DNA from: Nitrospirota bacterium | GTDB lineage: Bacteria; Nitrospirota; Thermodesulfovibrionia; Thermodesulfovibrionales; UBA6898 | NCBI GenBank assembly: GCA_016215155.1 | Contig: JACRLQ010000098.1 | Coordinates: forward strand, 1 to 64,000 | Length of the DNA: 64,000 nucleotides | Direction: 5' to 3' | Shown: positions 55,537-63,619 of the stretch, one piece after another | How the letters are laid out: the number at the start of each line of letters is the position of its first letter | Position numbering within the stretch: position 1 is the stretch's first letter | Notes under the pieces: generated by a model | Seen by the model: only the letters and a program-made list of their open reading frames with translations | Databases searched by the model: none | Told to the model about the DNA's origin: nothing | Program-made: the position numbers and the translations under genes

Positions 55537-55956
55537 CTATTCTGTTCTTGCAGGCCCGTTGAAGAACCCGGGCTTATTGAGATTTGCGAAATCCGGAGCG
55601 GGCTTTCCTGCATAAGGATCTATCGAACCCTCCGCGGTCGTTCTGATCGGGAATTTGAACCTTTTGAGGATCCCGTTTCTGAACTTGATCGTCCACATAA
55701 TGGAGTCCGTGCCCCTCATCGGGACGTTGCTGGAGCCCAGCGGAACAAAATCTGAATAACCCCTGGTCTCGATCGCCTGCTGAGGGCAGATCTTTACGCA
55801 GTTGAAGCACTCCCAGCACTGCTCGGGCTCCTGGTTGTAGGCCTTCATGATATCCCTGTTAAGGGCCATCAGGTCATGAGGGCAGATATACTGGCAGGCG
55901 GTCTTATCCTGCGCCTTGCAGCCGTCACACTTTTCCGTAATAACAAAACTTGGCAT
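55537..55956 (-). CDS. aprB: Adenylylsulfate reductase, beta subunit
   Basis: 139 residues with eight cysteines for two 4Fe-4S clusters: CDGCKAQDKTACQYICP and CWECFNCVKICP. The C-terminal tail (KFPIRTTAEGSIDPYAGKP) wraps around AprA in known structures. It accepts electrons from QmoABC and hands them to the AprA flavin. It comes 230 bp after sat, a gap holding a GTCCAGGG/CCCTGGAC hairpin. Confidence 0.97.
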   Translation of the reverse strand: MPSFVITEKCDGCKAQDKTACQYICPHDLMALNRDIMKAYNQEPEQCWECFNCVKICPQQAIETRGYSDFVPLGSSNVPMRGTDSIMWTIKFRNGILKRFKFPIRTTAEGSIDPYAGKPAPDFANLNKPGFFNGPARTE

Positions 55957-56185
55957 TGCTAACCTCCTTGAAATTTATTGATATTGAACAACACTTAAAT
56001 TACCGTCCAAACATGCTACTCACAATTAAGTCTGGTACTTCACCCCCTCTCGATTATGACAGGGATCGGGAATCGGCAGTCCAGGGACCGTTGGAAACCC
56101 GGCCCCTGGACTCTAAATCCTAAACCCATAGTATTTTTATGCGCCTTCCGAGCATTTATATGTATCGATCTCGACCTTCCGGTAA

Positions 56186-57385
56186 TTATTTCTCAAGACT
56201 CTGATAATACTTGATCAGAATTTCGGCCACCTCAGGACGGGAGAATTCCTTGGGCGGCGCGATGCCCTGGCCCAGCATTTCGCGGACCTTTGTGCCTGAA
56301 AGCAGAACAAAGTCTTCTTTTTTGTGGTCAGGCGCCTCGCACATCATCACGACCTTGTTGAGTTTCTTCGAGTATGCGGTATGGTCAGCCTTGAAGATTT
56401 CGATCTTCAGGGCGCCGGCGGGCACCTCTTCGTCAAATATTTTCTGCGCGTCGAATGCGCCGTAGTGGTCGCCCACACCGGCGTGGTCGCGGCCGACGAT
56501 GAAGTGGGTCGCGCCCATGTTCTGGCGGAATATGGCATGCAGCACGCCCTCGCGCGGGCCGGCATACAGCATATCGAACCCGTACCCTGTGACCATCGCG
56601 CTGTTTTTGGGGAAGTACAGCTCGACCATCTTACGGATAGCGGCATCACGGACAGGCGCCGGGATATCTCCCTTTTTCAGCTTGCCAAGCAGCATGTGAA
56701 TGACCAGGCCGTCGCAGCCTAAACGGTCCATTGCCATGTGGCAGAGTTCTTCGTGGGCAAGGTGCATAGGGTTACGGGTCTGGAAGGCGACGACCTTCTT
56801 CCAGCCGCGCTCAGCGATTTCGTTACGAATTTCGACCGCGGTGCGGAAAGTGTCAGGGAATTCATCCTGGAAGTAAGAGAAGTTTAATACCTTGATCGGA
56901 CCTGATATGCAAACTTTACCCTGCGCGTTGAAGGCCTCGACCCCCGGATGCGCCTCGGGCGGCTTGGGACGGTACACTTTTTCAGACATCATCGCCATAT
57001 CCGCATCGCTGAATTCTTCAACCGCCTTTACATCCATGACTGCGAGGATCGGATTACCTTCAACGTTTGGATCTTTAAGGGCTATGCGGTCACCCGCTTT
57101 AATGTTTCCGGCATCCTTGACCAGGTTTAATACCGGAACAGGCCAGAACAACCCCGAGGTTGTTTTCATATCTTTGGCTACCGACAAGGCGTCAGCCTTA
57201 TTCATGTAGCCTGTCAGCGGGTTAAAGTATCCGCCACCCAGCATGACTGCATTGGCCGCGGTAGCCGAACTCACAACAATAGAAGGCAGACCCTTCGCTT
57301 CTTTCTGCAGGGCTTCATTTTGAGCCGTATCATACACAAATAGCGGATTCAGTTCATCTGAACCATGTGGTTTAATCAAAGACAT
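56186..57385 (-). CDS. sat: Sulfate adenylyltransferase (ATP sulfurylase)
   Basis: 399 residues, homo-oligomeric type. The nucleotide-binding motifs are FQTRNPMHLAHEELC and VGRDHAGVGDHYGAFDAQ. KVREMLGQGIAPPKEFSRPE lies at the C-terminus. It activates sulfate with ATP to APS and pyrophosphate. AGGAGGAAG precedes the ATG, and a long AT-rich leader region lies upstream, so the main promoter of the sulfate-reduction cluster is probably there. Confidence 0.97.
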   Translation of the reverse strand: MSLIKPHGSDELNPLFVYDTAQNEALQKEAKGLPSIVVSSATAANAVMLGGGYFNPLTGYMNKADALSVAKDMKTTSGLFWPVPVLNLVKDAGNIKAGDRIALKDPNVEGNPILAVMDVKAVEEFSDADMAMMSEKVYRPKPPEAHPGVEAFNAQGKVCISGPIKVLNFSYFQDEFPDTFRTAVEIRNEIAERGWKKVVAFQTRNPMHLAHEELCHMAMDRLGCDGLVIHMLLGKLKKGDIPAPVRDAAIRKMVELYFPKNSAMVTGYGFDMLYAGPREGVLHAIFRQNMGATHFIVGRDHAGVGDHYGAFDAQKIFDEEVPAGALKIEIFKADHTAYSKKLNKVVMMCEAPDHKKEDFVLLSGTKVREMLGQGIAPPKEFSRPEVAEILIKYYQSLEK

Positions 57386-57866
57386 TGTGCTTCCTCCTGT
57401 TTAATTTTGATAAAGTTAGCCATTGTCACGGTCTTAGCTTTTAAAAACATATACGGTCACCATTGCCAAATTAAATTGTTTGAAGCGGTTTTTCCGATCT
57501 TCCGCAAGACCTCAAAAAACTGCACGATGCTTAACTGCATTTAATTTATGGCGGTTTATAACTTTTACAACCTTATAACTATAGACGCCTGCAATTTTTT
57601 AAGTCAAATTCATATTTCTGATGAAATGATAAGAATTATTTATTTATCTGATTCCAGAATTATCATGTCGCATCATAATGACCTGCCGATATCGCCGCGC
57701 ACTGACGGAGTAATTGTAAGAATCCACTTTAAATCAATGGGTTACATGACCGGTTGAGATTTTTTATAAATTATATTTATTATTGATATATCAGATTTAA
57801 GGACACTATTCCTACAACATGGTCTTTATAACGATCAGATCCTAAACACCACAGCGAGGCGGAAAA
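57386..57866. other. AT-rich divergent regulatory region between sat and the transaldolase gene
   Basis: About 480 bp, clearly lower in GC than the neighbours. It must hold promoters for the leftward sat-apr-qmo unit and the rightward transaldolase gene. A 69-codon plus-strand frame (57548-57757) lacks a ribosome site and similarity, so I do not call it. I see no riboswitch. Confidence 0.5.
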
Positions 57867-58529
57867 ATGAAATTTTTTATCGACACTGCAAATATCGACG
57901 AGATCAGGAAGGCCTGGGAACTAGGGGTAATCGACGGCGTTACAACAAACCCCTCGCTCCTTGCAAAAGAGGGAAAAGACCCTGTCGAGACGTTCAGGGC
58001 CATATGTAATATTGTTGACGGTCCTGTCAGCGCGGAGGTCATAGGGACAACATCAGATGAAATGGTGAAGGAGGCAAAGGCGCTCTCGAAGATCCATAAA
58101 AACATCGTCGTCAAGATACCTATGACGGAAGAAGGCCTGAAAACGGTAAAAAAACTCTCCGGCCTTAAGATAAAAACCAATGTAACATTAATTTTTTCTT
58201 CAACGCAGGCGCTGCTCGCTGCAAAGGCGGGGGCCACATACGTCAGCCCCTTCGTCGGACGGCTCGACGACATCAGCCATAACGGGATGGACCTGGTAGG
58301 CGAGATTATAGATATATATGAAAATTATATGTTCAAAACCGAGATCATCGTCGCCAGCGTCCGCAATCCGCTCCATGTGGTAGATGCCGCAAGGATGGGG
58401 GCGGACATAGCCACGATACCTTTTGCCGTCATTTCCCAACTGATACAGCATCCCCTGACCGATATCGGGCTGGCGAAATTCCTGAAGGACTGGGAGAAGG
58501 TCCCTTGCAAGGAGAAGGCGCGCAAGTAA
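57867..58529 (+). CDS. Transaldolase family protein (TalC/FSA type)
   Basis: 220 residues, the short class: [33 protein letters not shown], the Schiff-base lysine in [42 protein letters not shown] given here by its ends, and [24 protein letters not shown]. It acts either as transaldolase or as fructose-6-phosphate aldolase; the two are hard to tell apart from sequence. One base separates it from the zinc-ribbon gene. Confidence 0.93.
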   Translation: MKFFIDTANIDEIRKAWELGVIDGVTTNPSLLAKEGKDPVETFRAICNIVDGPVSAEVIGTTSDEMVKEAKALSKIHKNIVVKIPMTEEGLKTVKKLSGLKIKTNVTLIFSSTQALLAAKAGATYVSPFVGRLDDISHNGMDLVGEIIDIYENYMFKTEIIVASVRNPLHVVDAARMGADIATIPFAVISQLIQHPLTDIGLAKFLKDWEKVPCKEKARK

Positions 58530-58530
58530 C

Positions 58531-58743
58531 ATGCCGATTTATGAATATATATGTAACGACTGCGGGGAAGAGTTCGAAAGACTTGTCTTCGGAGGGACTG
58601 TAGTCATCTGTATGAAGTGCGCCTCAGGCAATATCAAAAAAAAGATGTCCGCCTTCGGCATGAGCGGCGTCGAGAAGCCTTTTGCAGGGTCCAAAGACGG
58701 CTGCGGAACATGCAGCAAGGGTTCCTGCAGTTCGTGCCATTGA
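58531..58743 (+). CDS. FmdB-type zinc ribbon protein
   Basis: 70 residues: MPIYEYICNDCGEEFERLV and then ICMKCASGNIKKK form the FmdB-like zinc ribbon. A C-terminal cysteine-rich tail, CGTCSKGSCSSCH, could bind another metal. Regulatory roles have been proposed for the family but are not proven. It is co-transcribed with the transaldolase gene. Confidence 0.88.
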   Translation: MPIYEYICNDCGEEFERLVFGGTVVICMKCASGNIKKKMSAFGMSGVEKPFAGSKDGCGTCSKGSCSSCH

Positions 58744-58752
58744 ATTAAAGGC

Positions 58753-58776
58753 GGGCGACCACAAGGGGACCGCCCC
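58753..58776. repeat. Palindromic repeat after the zinc ribbon gene
   Basis: GGGCGACC-ACAAGG-GGACCGCCC, an imperfect palindrome of the same kind as the second repeat inside the RND exporter (23552-23573). It lies between two convergent genes. Confidence 0.5.
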
Positions 58777-58787
58777 TGCGAAAACCC

Positions 58788-59210
58788 CTACTGTTCCGGA
58801 TATATAAACGGGTTTGCCCGGATGATTTTTGTCAATTTAAGAGGCTTGCCCTCCATCTGAAAAACAGCCATGCCCCTGTCCTCGGACTTCCTGCTGCCTG
58901 CGGTCCAGGCGCTTTTCCAGGAGATATTAAGCAATGTCTTTGTATTTTCGATCTCTACCCATCGGGGGGTAAAGGACAGCTCAACCTTGTCAAAGCCTTT
59001 CTTGCCTGCGGTTATGTCCCTGAACCCCTCCGGAGTGGAGTGCTTCTGTAACGCGTCCTTGTCATTATTTATAAAGGCAGTTCTGAGAGTCTCGGCGAGG
59101 GCGAAGGCCTCCTGTGACATCAGAGATTCCGGCGATACCTGCTTGACCTCCTTCTTTCCGCATGAAATCAGGGCCATAACGATAATTAACAATAGAACTG
59201 TTTTTTTCAT
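58788..59210 (-). CDS. Lipoprotein of unknown function (140 aa)
   Basis: A lipoprotein signal peptide, MKKTVLLLIIVMALISCGKK, has the lipobox LISC with Cys 17. The mature part (LAETLRTAFINNDKDALQKH ... VELSFTPRWVEIENTKTLLN) looks like a small alpha/beta fold with a wedge-like pattern seen in NTF2/SnoaL-type proteins, but I do not assign a family. Probably membrane attached and periplasmic. Confidence 0.8.
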   Translation of the reverse strand: MKKTVLLLIIVMALISCGKKEVKQVSPESLMSQEAFALAETLRTAFINNDKDALQKHSTPEGFRDITAGKKGFDKVELSFTPRWVEIENTKTLLNISWKSAWTAGSRKSEDRGMAVFQMEGKPLKLTKIIRANPFIYPEQ

Positions 59211-59358
59211 TCCGTGAATTTCTCCTTCTCGATAGTCTCACGATAATGATAAATCGCGGCCTGTTTTTTTGCAACTGGCGGCTATCCCATGTCAGTCTAA
59301 CGATATTTCAGTAACCGGTACCTACTTGATCTTGTTGGGAATTCTGCTAAAATGACCT

Positions 59359-60039
59359 ATGGGCAGACTCATCGAAAATCTTCGCCTCAGAGGCAGGTCT
59401 CATGTATTCAGGAACAGGGCCGACGCCGGGAGAAAGCTTGCCGAAAGTCTCGCTGCCTATGCGTCTTCGGACGCGCTGGTGCTGGCGATTCCGGCGGGCG
59501 GCGTGCCTGTAGCGCACGAAATAGCAATACGCCTGGCCCTGGCAATGGACATAATAATCGTCAGAAAGGTGCAATTCCCTGACAACACGGAGGCAGGGTT
59601 CGGCGCTGTCGGCCCCGACGGAGAAGTAATCTTTAATGACACTCTCGTAAAAAGCCTGCGACTTTCGCCCGAGGCAGTCCATCGGCAGGTAGAAAAGACA
59701 AAAAAAGTCGTTGAAGCCAGAAACATTACATTCAGAAAAGGGCGTCCCTTTCCCGACCTGGCGGAAAAGACCGTCATTATCGCTGATGACGGCCTGGCTT
59801 CGGGCTATACCATGGCGGAAGCGGTCAGGTTCGCCGTGAGGAAGAAGGCCGGCAAAATTGTCGTGGCCGTCCCGACCGCTTCAGAAAGCTCCGTATTGTT
59901 ACTCCTTCCATCTGTTGACGAGCTTCATTGTCTGAACGTCAGAGGCTACCCCTTTGCCGTTGCGGAGGCATACCTCCAATGGCATGACCTGAGCGATGAA
60001 GAAGTTATCTCAATATTGAACATGCATCCGGCCGGATAG
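59359..60039 (+). CDS. Phosphoribosyltransferase family protein
   Basis: 226 residues with the PRPP-binding loop KTVIIADDGLASGYTM and an N-terminal hood containing LAIPAGGVPVAHEIAIRLAL. It resembles the orphan phosphoribosyltransferases often fused or adjacent to dienelactone-hydrolase-like genes. Substrate unknown. No operon partner is apparent. Confidence 0.9.
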   Translation: MGRLIENLRLRGRSHVFRNRADAGRKLAESLAAYASSDALVLAIPAGGVPVAHEIAIRLALAMDIIIVRKVQFPDNTEAGFGAVGPDGEVIFNDTLVKSLRLSPEAVHRQVEKTKKVVEARNITFRKGRPFPDLAEKTVIIADDGLASGYTMAEAVRFAVRKKAGKIVVAVPTASESSVLLLLPSVDELHCLNVRGYPFAVAEAYLQWHDLSDEEVISILNMHPAG

Positions 60040-60062
60040 TCTATACTCTCGAAAAGATGACG

Positions 60063-60731
60063 TTAGTCCTTTTGCTTACGCGTTTTTCTCGCGCACCCTT
60101 TTTGGGCATAAACTGACACTACATTACCATACCAGTCTTTTTTCTGCTCATACCGCAAACATAGAACAGGCGATTCTGCAAACGTATCCTCGAAATACTT
60201 TTCCCATAAGATCCAATATTCACCGCCCGGCCCCATGCCCGGTAACTCGCGCACCTCTTTGTTATCAAAGAAATCGAAGAAGTCGAGGTGAAGATCAGCA
60301 AGAGCCATGACGCGATTGAAGTTATTGTCGGTATTTGTGATGGATTGCGTATTTGTAATGGCTTTTGCGTTATTGAAATACGGCCAGACCTCAGGGTGCT
60401 CAATAAATACTTTATCAATATCTAGCATTTGCGTATATATATTTTGCCAAACCCCAGTTTGAGCAGCGGTTTCATTTGCCTTCGTCTGGCGCTCATTTAT
60501 CTTCATCTGACGTTCCATTGCATCCATTTGACGTTCCATTGCGATCATTTGACGCTCATTTATTTTCATCTGACGTATTGACGAGTAAAGTCCAAACCCA
60601 GAAATAATCGCAGCTATTGCCAAGATCGTAACTTCAAGAAGTTTCCAGTTAAAGCCCTTCGAATCTTGTGCTTTTGTGAGACTTTGCCCTTCATGTGCGT
60701 CTCGTTCTGAATGTGTGTCCTCTTCCGTCAT
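60063..60731 (-). CDS. Membrane-anchored coiled-coil protein (222 aa)
   Basis: A charged N-terminus, one membrane helix (LEVTILAIAAIISGFGLY, about 31-50) and then a repeated coiled coil: QMKINERQ, MIAMERQ, MDAMERQ, MKINERQ, seven residues per unit. After it comes a helical domain ending in a basic tail (ARKTRKQKD). Domains of this plan occur as unknown proteins in defence islands. It lies downstream of the ubiquitin-like operon on the same strand, about 410 bp away. Whether it belongs to that system is open. Confidence 0.75.
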   Translation of the reverse strand: MTEEDTHSERDAHEGQSLTKAQDSKGFNWKLLEVTILAIAAIISGFGLYSSIRQMKINERQMIAMERQMDAMERQMKINERQTKANETAAQTGVWQNIYTQMLDIDKVFIEHPEVWPYFNNAKAITNTQSITNTDNNFNRVMALADLHLDFFDFFDNKEVRELPGMGPGGEYWILWEKYFEDTFAESPVLCLRYEQKKDWYGNVVSVYAQKGCARKTRKQKD

Positions 60732-60819
60732 GATGTCCCCCTCCTATTTGGCAACTGCATGCGAAAAGACTATTAGTCTGGATTACGCAAATTATAGCAT
60801 GTACCTATGATTGGAAAAA

Positions 60820-61143
60820 ATGTCAGACTTGGCCGAGTAGTGCTGAAGTTCGTCGCGCCAGCACAGCACTGGACAAGCTTGGAGGAATCGAAGGCGTGAG
60901 CTTGCTTCTGGCATGAGCTTTAAGTATGTCGCGGCGCGTAGGCCTGCCCGGAGAGGAGCGACGTGCTTGAAGCATTCCCCGTGCATCGCCGGAATGTTCC
61001 GTGCGCAGTCAAAGGATCTTGAAGGCGATCCGTGCAAGGGGCATGACAGAACTGCAAGCGGAGTGACTAAGCGACTGGGGGGTATGGATAAACCGAGTGG
61101 CTGTGAATGGTGGGTGGGAGAACAGCCACGGTGCCAGCGGCTG
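60820..61143. ncRNA. GC-rich structured stretch, possible non-coding RNA
   Basis: No convincing protein is encoded. Several hairpins can be drawn on the plus strand: CATTCC/GGAATG (about 60973-60996), GGATC/GATCC (61015-61032) and GGCTGT/ACAGCC (61100-61128). The word CCGTGC recurs after CATTCC, after GTTCC and after GATCC. GC content is higher than in flanking genes. It ends right at the stop codon of the E1 gene. It might be a HEARO/omega-RNA-like or intron-derived element that has lost its protein gene; I cannot assign a family. Confidence 0.35.
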
Positions 61144-62517
61144 CTACTTTTCCATAGTGCCTGATAGCGTAGCGTACTTACTATTCTGGATCATCTGTCG
61201 ATGTACTCGCGTACTTAAGCGTTTGCATATACAGTCGGGACGCCGCACTTGTGAAACGTTTACTATACGCGGCAAAGGCGATGTATAAAGCATTGTCCTA
61301 TTTGAGGTATACGGAAGGTCAGGCATTGAAACCTTCAGAATTTCCGCGGCAGCCATAGCACCAGCAGCAAAAGAAAGAAACGGCAAGGCAGCATCTACCT
61401 GTTGCTCATTCCCCGGTTCAGGGATTTTGCCAGTGGCGCAAGTCGTCTCAACATGACTGGTTTCAGGGAAAAGACAGCAAGAACAAGGCTCTTTAATAGG
61501 GATATGCCGGATGACGCTTGCCTGCCAGTTTCGCCCAGTGGTCCCATATATTTGTATAGGCGGATATGAGCTTTCTATGATGGACCGCACATTACGCTCA
61601 TTCGCGGCTGAGATTAGCATGTCTGGCCTTCCGGCTGGGCGGCAAGCCCATTGTGTGGCAATATCAAGGGTACAGCTCTCACTTATAACATTCGCAATAC
61701 TTGCAGCCTCAAGGTATTCTTTCACAGCGTCTGCTTTCAATTGCCCGACGTGCTTGTTGATGAATATAGGTGATCTATCAAGGTTGTGGATGAATATAGG
61801 TGATCTATCAAGGTTGTGGATTTTTACAATATCACCATCAAACAAGATAGTGGAGAAATACGGCGCAGTTAAGGTCAAGAAATAAAGAATCGCTGTGCCT
61901 ACAGACCCGGTGCCGACTGTCCATAATTCGCCCAGATCAGGATGCATTGGCAGAACAGGGGCAGTTGAATCTGTAAAGTCGTGGTTCCAAAATAATGTGT
62001 TGAAAGTAAGAGGCTGTGAGGCCATAGGGCAGTCATGAATGAACAGATTGGCTGCCGCGATGATTGCTGCCATAGCGGGGCCGATGGGATTTGCAGAAGT
62101 GCAAGGGCTCAGAGGTGAGGGGCCAGGGCCTATATAGGTGTTCCAGCCAGATCCATGTACTACAATGTCATGGTCAGCAGAACCGAAGCGTAATATGGAG
62201 TCACCGGCCCGACGAATACGTAATTCGAAGCGACCGTAAGGATCAGCCTCATAGAGCCGTTGCTGGATGAATTCGCGAAGATTACGGCCAGCCCATGGCA
62301 GAGGGCTAACAATTTGCACATTTGGAATGTCAAGGGCCAGTGCAGGCGTCATACGACCGAGAAGATTGGCGGCTGTCAAAACTGCAACCTGGCCATCGTA
62401 GCGAGCAGCATAGGAGGGTTCAACACTTAAAAGAAGCCAGCGATTAGGGTCAAGCCTTCGACCCGCATAACGAAGGGTGCGGTTATCGCGCTCATCGCGC
62501 CAAAGCTGTTCGTTCAT
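61144..62517 (-). CDS. E1-like (ThiF fold) ubiquitin-like activating enzyme
   Basis: 457 residues. The C-terminal half has the adenylation domain: LWTVGTGSVGTAILYFLTL (nucleotide loop), ILFDGDIVKIHNLDR and a zinc-type cysteine set CSCC and CIC, with TTCATG as a possible catalytic-cysteine region. The N-terminal half (1-200) looks like an inactive partner domain. A perfect 30-bp duplication doubles HNLDRSPIFI, right at the conserved NxxR of the active site. It overlaps the JAB gene by four bases. It should activate a ubiquitin-like protein with ATP. Confidence 0.87.
   Translation of the reverse strand: MNEQLWRDERDNRTLRYAGRRLDPNRWLLLSVEPSYAARYDGQVAVLTAANLLGRMTPALALDIPNVQIVSPLPWAGRNLREFIQQRLYEADPYGRFELRIRRAGDSILRFGSADHDIVVHGSGWNTYIGPGPSPLSPCTSANPIGPAMAAIIAAANLFIHDCPMASQPLTFNTLFWNHDFTDSTAPVLPMHPDLGELWTVGTGSVGTAILYFLTLTAPYFSTILFDGDIVKIHNLDRSPIFIHNLDRSPIFINKHVGQLKADAVKEYLEAASIANVISESCTLDIATQWACRPAGRPDMLISAANERNVRSIIESSYPPIQIYGTTGRNWQASVIRHIPIKEPCSCCLFPETSHVETTCATGKIPEPGNEQQVDAALPFLSFAAGAMAAAEILKVSMPDLPYTSNRTMLYTSPLPRIVNVSQVRRPDCICKRLSTRVHRQMIQNSKYATLSGTMEK
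61759..61818. repeat. Perfect 30-bp tandem duplication inside the E1 gene
   Basis: The unit of 30 bp at 61759-61788 is repeated without change at 61789-61818. It keeps the frame and adds ten residues, so the protein reads HNLDRSPIFI twice. Identical copies indicate a recent event. Confidence 0.97.
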
Positions 62518-63035
62518 TTTATCCTCCCTGGAATGATATGGACACTTCTGGAATTAAGCTCTACGAAACCACGTTCGGCGTAATACATATAAAAAGCTGC
62601 GCCATTCAATGAAGGTAGATGTCGCCCGTAAGATGGCAGCACTATGGAGACGAACCCGCTGTAAGCGATACGAGCGCCAGCGTTGTCTCCATTGCTGTGA
62701 AACGCGTGGCCGGGGTGCGTATGAACTTGACCAACAACCTGAAGCCCAAGATTAGAAGCAGCCCGTACTACTTTAGCCATGGAAGGTGCACTGACAAAGA
62801 AACTTCCAGGTGTGGTTTCGGCTTCCGGCTTATACGCTGAGACAGCCAGTGTTGTTACATCATCACTCTGACCAAACAGGTAGGCAACTCCCTCATTTTT
62901 CTGATGGATTTCTTTGGACAGGCAGTCCTGCAGAGCTTTAATTACAGACTCGCCAAGTATGAGGCGCGTGTTCCGTGATGCGGCGGTATTCTTATTTGGC
63001 TTGCGACGTAGCAATCTCTCAAAAATAGAGCTCAT
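62514..63035 (-). CDS. JAB/MPN-domain (JAMM) peptidase
   Basis: 173 residues. The JAMM zinc site is complete: the glutamate in KNEGVAYLFG, HTHP in VVGQVHTHPGHAF, and S-x-x-D-like SNGDNAGARIA. Such proteins remove or mature ubiquitin-like proteins. It lies between E2 and E1 genes with overlaps or gaps of a few bases, the usual composition of bacterial ubiquitin-like operons and of Cap2/Cap3 in CBASS. Confidence 0.9.
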   Translation of the reverse strand: MSSIFERLLRRKPNKNTAASRNTRLILGESVIKALQDCLSKEIHQKNEGVAYLFGQSDDVTTLAVSAYKPEAETTPGSFFVSAPSMAKVVRAASNLGLQVVGQVHTHPGHAFHSNGDNAGARIAYSGFVSIVLPSYGRHLPSLNGAAFYMYYAERGFVELNSRSVHIIPGRIK

Positions 63036-63037
63036 AA

Positions 63038-63493
63038 CTACCCCTTGCGTCCTTTGAAATTGGGACCGTAAAGTTCTCGATAGATGCGAATCGCCATTGC
63101 CGATAATGTGGTAGTGCTCCCTGTGTAGGAATTCGTCATCCAGTTAGCAAGCTCCCAGTCACTGTGTGGCCCGGCAGGATCAATCTTCTTGTAGGCGAGT
63201 CTGTTCCAAGGAGCGCAGATGCGCCCAGAGTCGTGAAAATATCCACCACCCTTTGGCGTATCTTTTGGTTCATCTAATGTCTTCGTTCTCAGGTTATACC
63301 AATGGAAGGCGGGCGGGACCCCGGGGAAGCCCTCACAATCCACAAACAGGTGGAAGCAGGTTCTATCCGGGGCCGCCATTCCGATAACAAACTGTATATC
63401 AGTAAGCATATTAAGAAACCAGCAGCGTGCCAAAGCAATCTCTTCCAGATCGCGGTATTGCTCTATTACAGTCAGCTCTGTCGCGCCTTGCAT
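63038..63493 (-). CDS. E2-like ubiquitin-conjugating protein
   Basis: 151 residues with the E2 plan: FHLFVDCEGFPGVPPAFHWYN (the YPxxPP strand region) and DSGRICAPWNRLAY, in which Cys is the likely catalytic residue, followed by helices (WELANWMTNSYTG). GGAG lies eight bases before the ATG. The JAB gene starts two bases after its stop. Together with E1 and JAB it forms a three-gene operon. A ubiquitin-like gene is expected upstream. Confidence 0.85.
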   Translation of the reverse strand: MQGATELTVIEQYRDLEEIALARCWFLNMLTDIQFVIGMAAPDRTCFHLFVDCEGFPGVPPAFHWYNLRTKTLDEPKDTPKGGGYFHDSGRICAPWNRLAYKKIDPAGPHSDWELANWMTNSYTGSTTTLSAMAIRIYRELYGPNFKGRKG

Positions 63494-63496
63494 GGC

Positions 63497-63619
63497 TCAA
63501 ACTCCGGAGCCAGTGGCGACAAGCTCCAAAGCGATAGTACCATGAAACCCGAAGCTTATTAATGTCCTTTCAACGGGCTGAAGAACTATCCCGCTATGCA
63601 CGGAAAGTCTTAATGGGGT
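63497..63619 (-). pseudogene. Possible C-terminal remnant of a ubiquitin-like gene
   Basis: An open stretch without a start codon ends three bases before the E2 ATG. It reads TPLRLSVHSGIVLQPVERTL, then ISFGFHGTIALELVATGSGV and a stop. The end GTIALELVATGSG has the pattern of the last strand and glycine tail of ubiquitin (TLHLVLRLRGG). The stretch begins exactly at the end of the transposase unit, as if the transposase had replaced the gene's first half. Chance is possible in 120 bp. Confidence 0.4.

Noticed and set aside
53520-55956. Assignment of AprBA to sulfur oxidation
   Set aside because: Complete qmoABC, sat and hppA in line favour sulfate reduction; the reverse direction cannot be fully excluded without dsr genes or a phylogeny.
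57548-57757. 69-codon frame upstream of the transaldolase gene
   Set aside because: No ribosome site and no similarity; composition is that of the AT-rich regulatory region.
60480-60590. Short repeats that might suggest a CRISPR array
   Set aside because: Units are 21 bp in a coding frame and make coiled-coil heptads; there are no spacers of regular length.
60913-61164. 83-codon plus-strand frame (MSFKYVAARRPARRG...)
   Set aside because: Lies across hairpins of the structured stretch and runs into the antisense of the E1 end; the product looks like translated structured RNA.
61144-63493. CBASS type II assignment
   Set aside because: E1 and E2 are separate proteins and no CD-NTase or effector gene is seen in the window.
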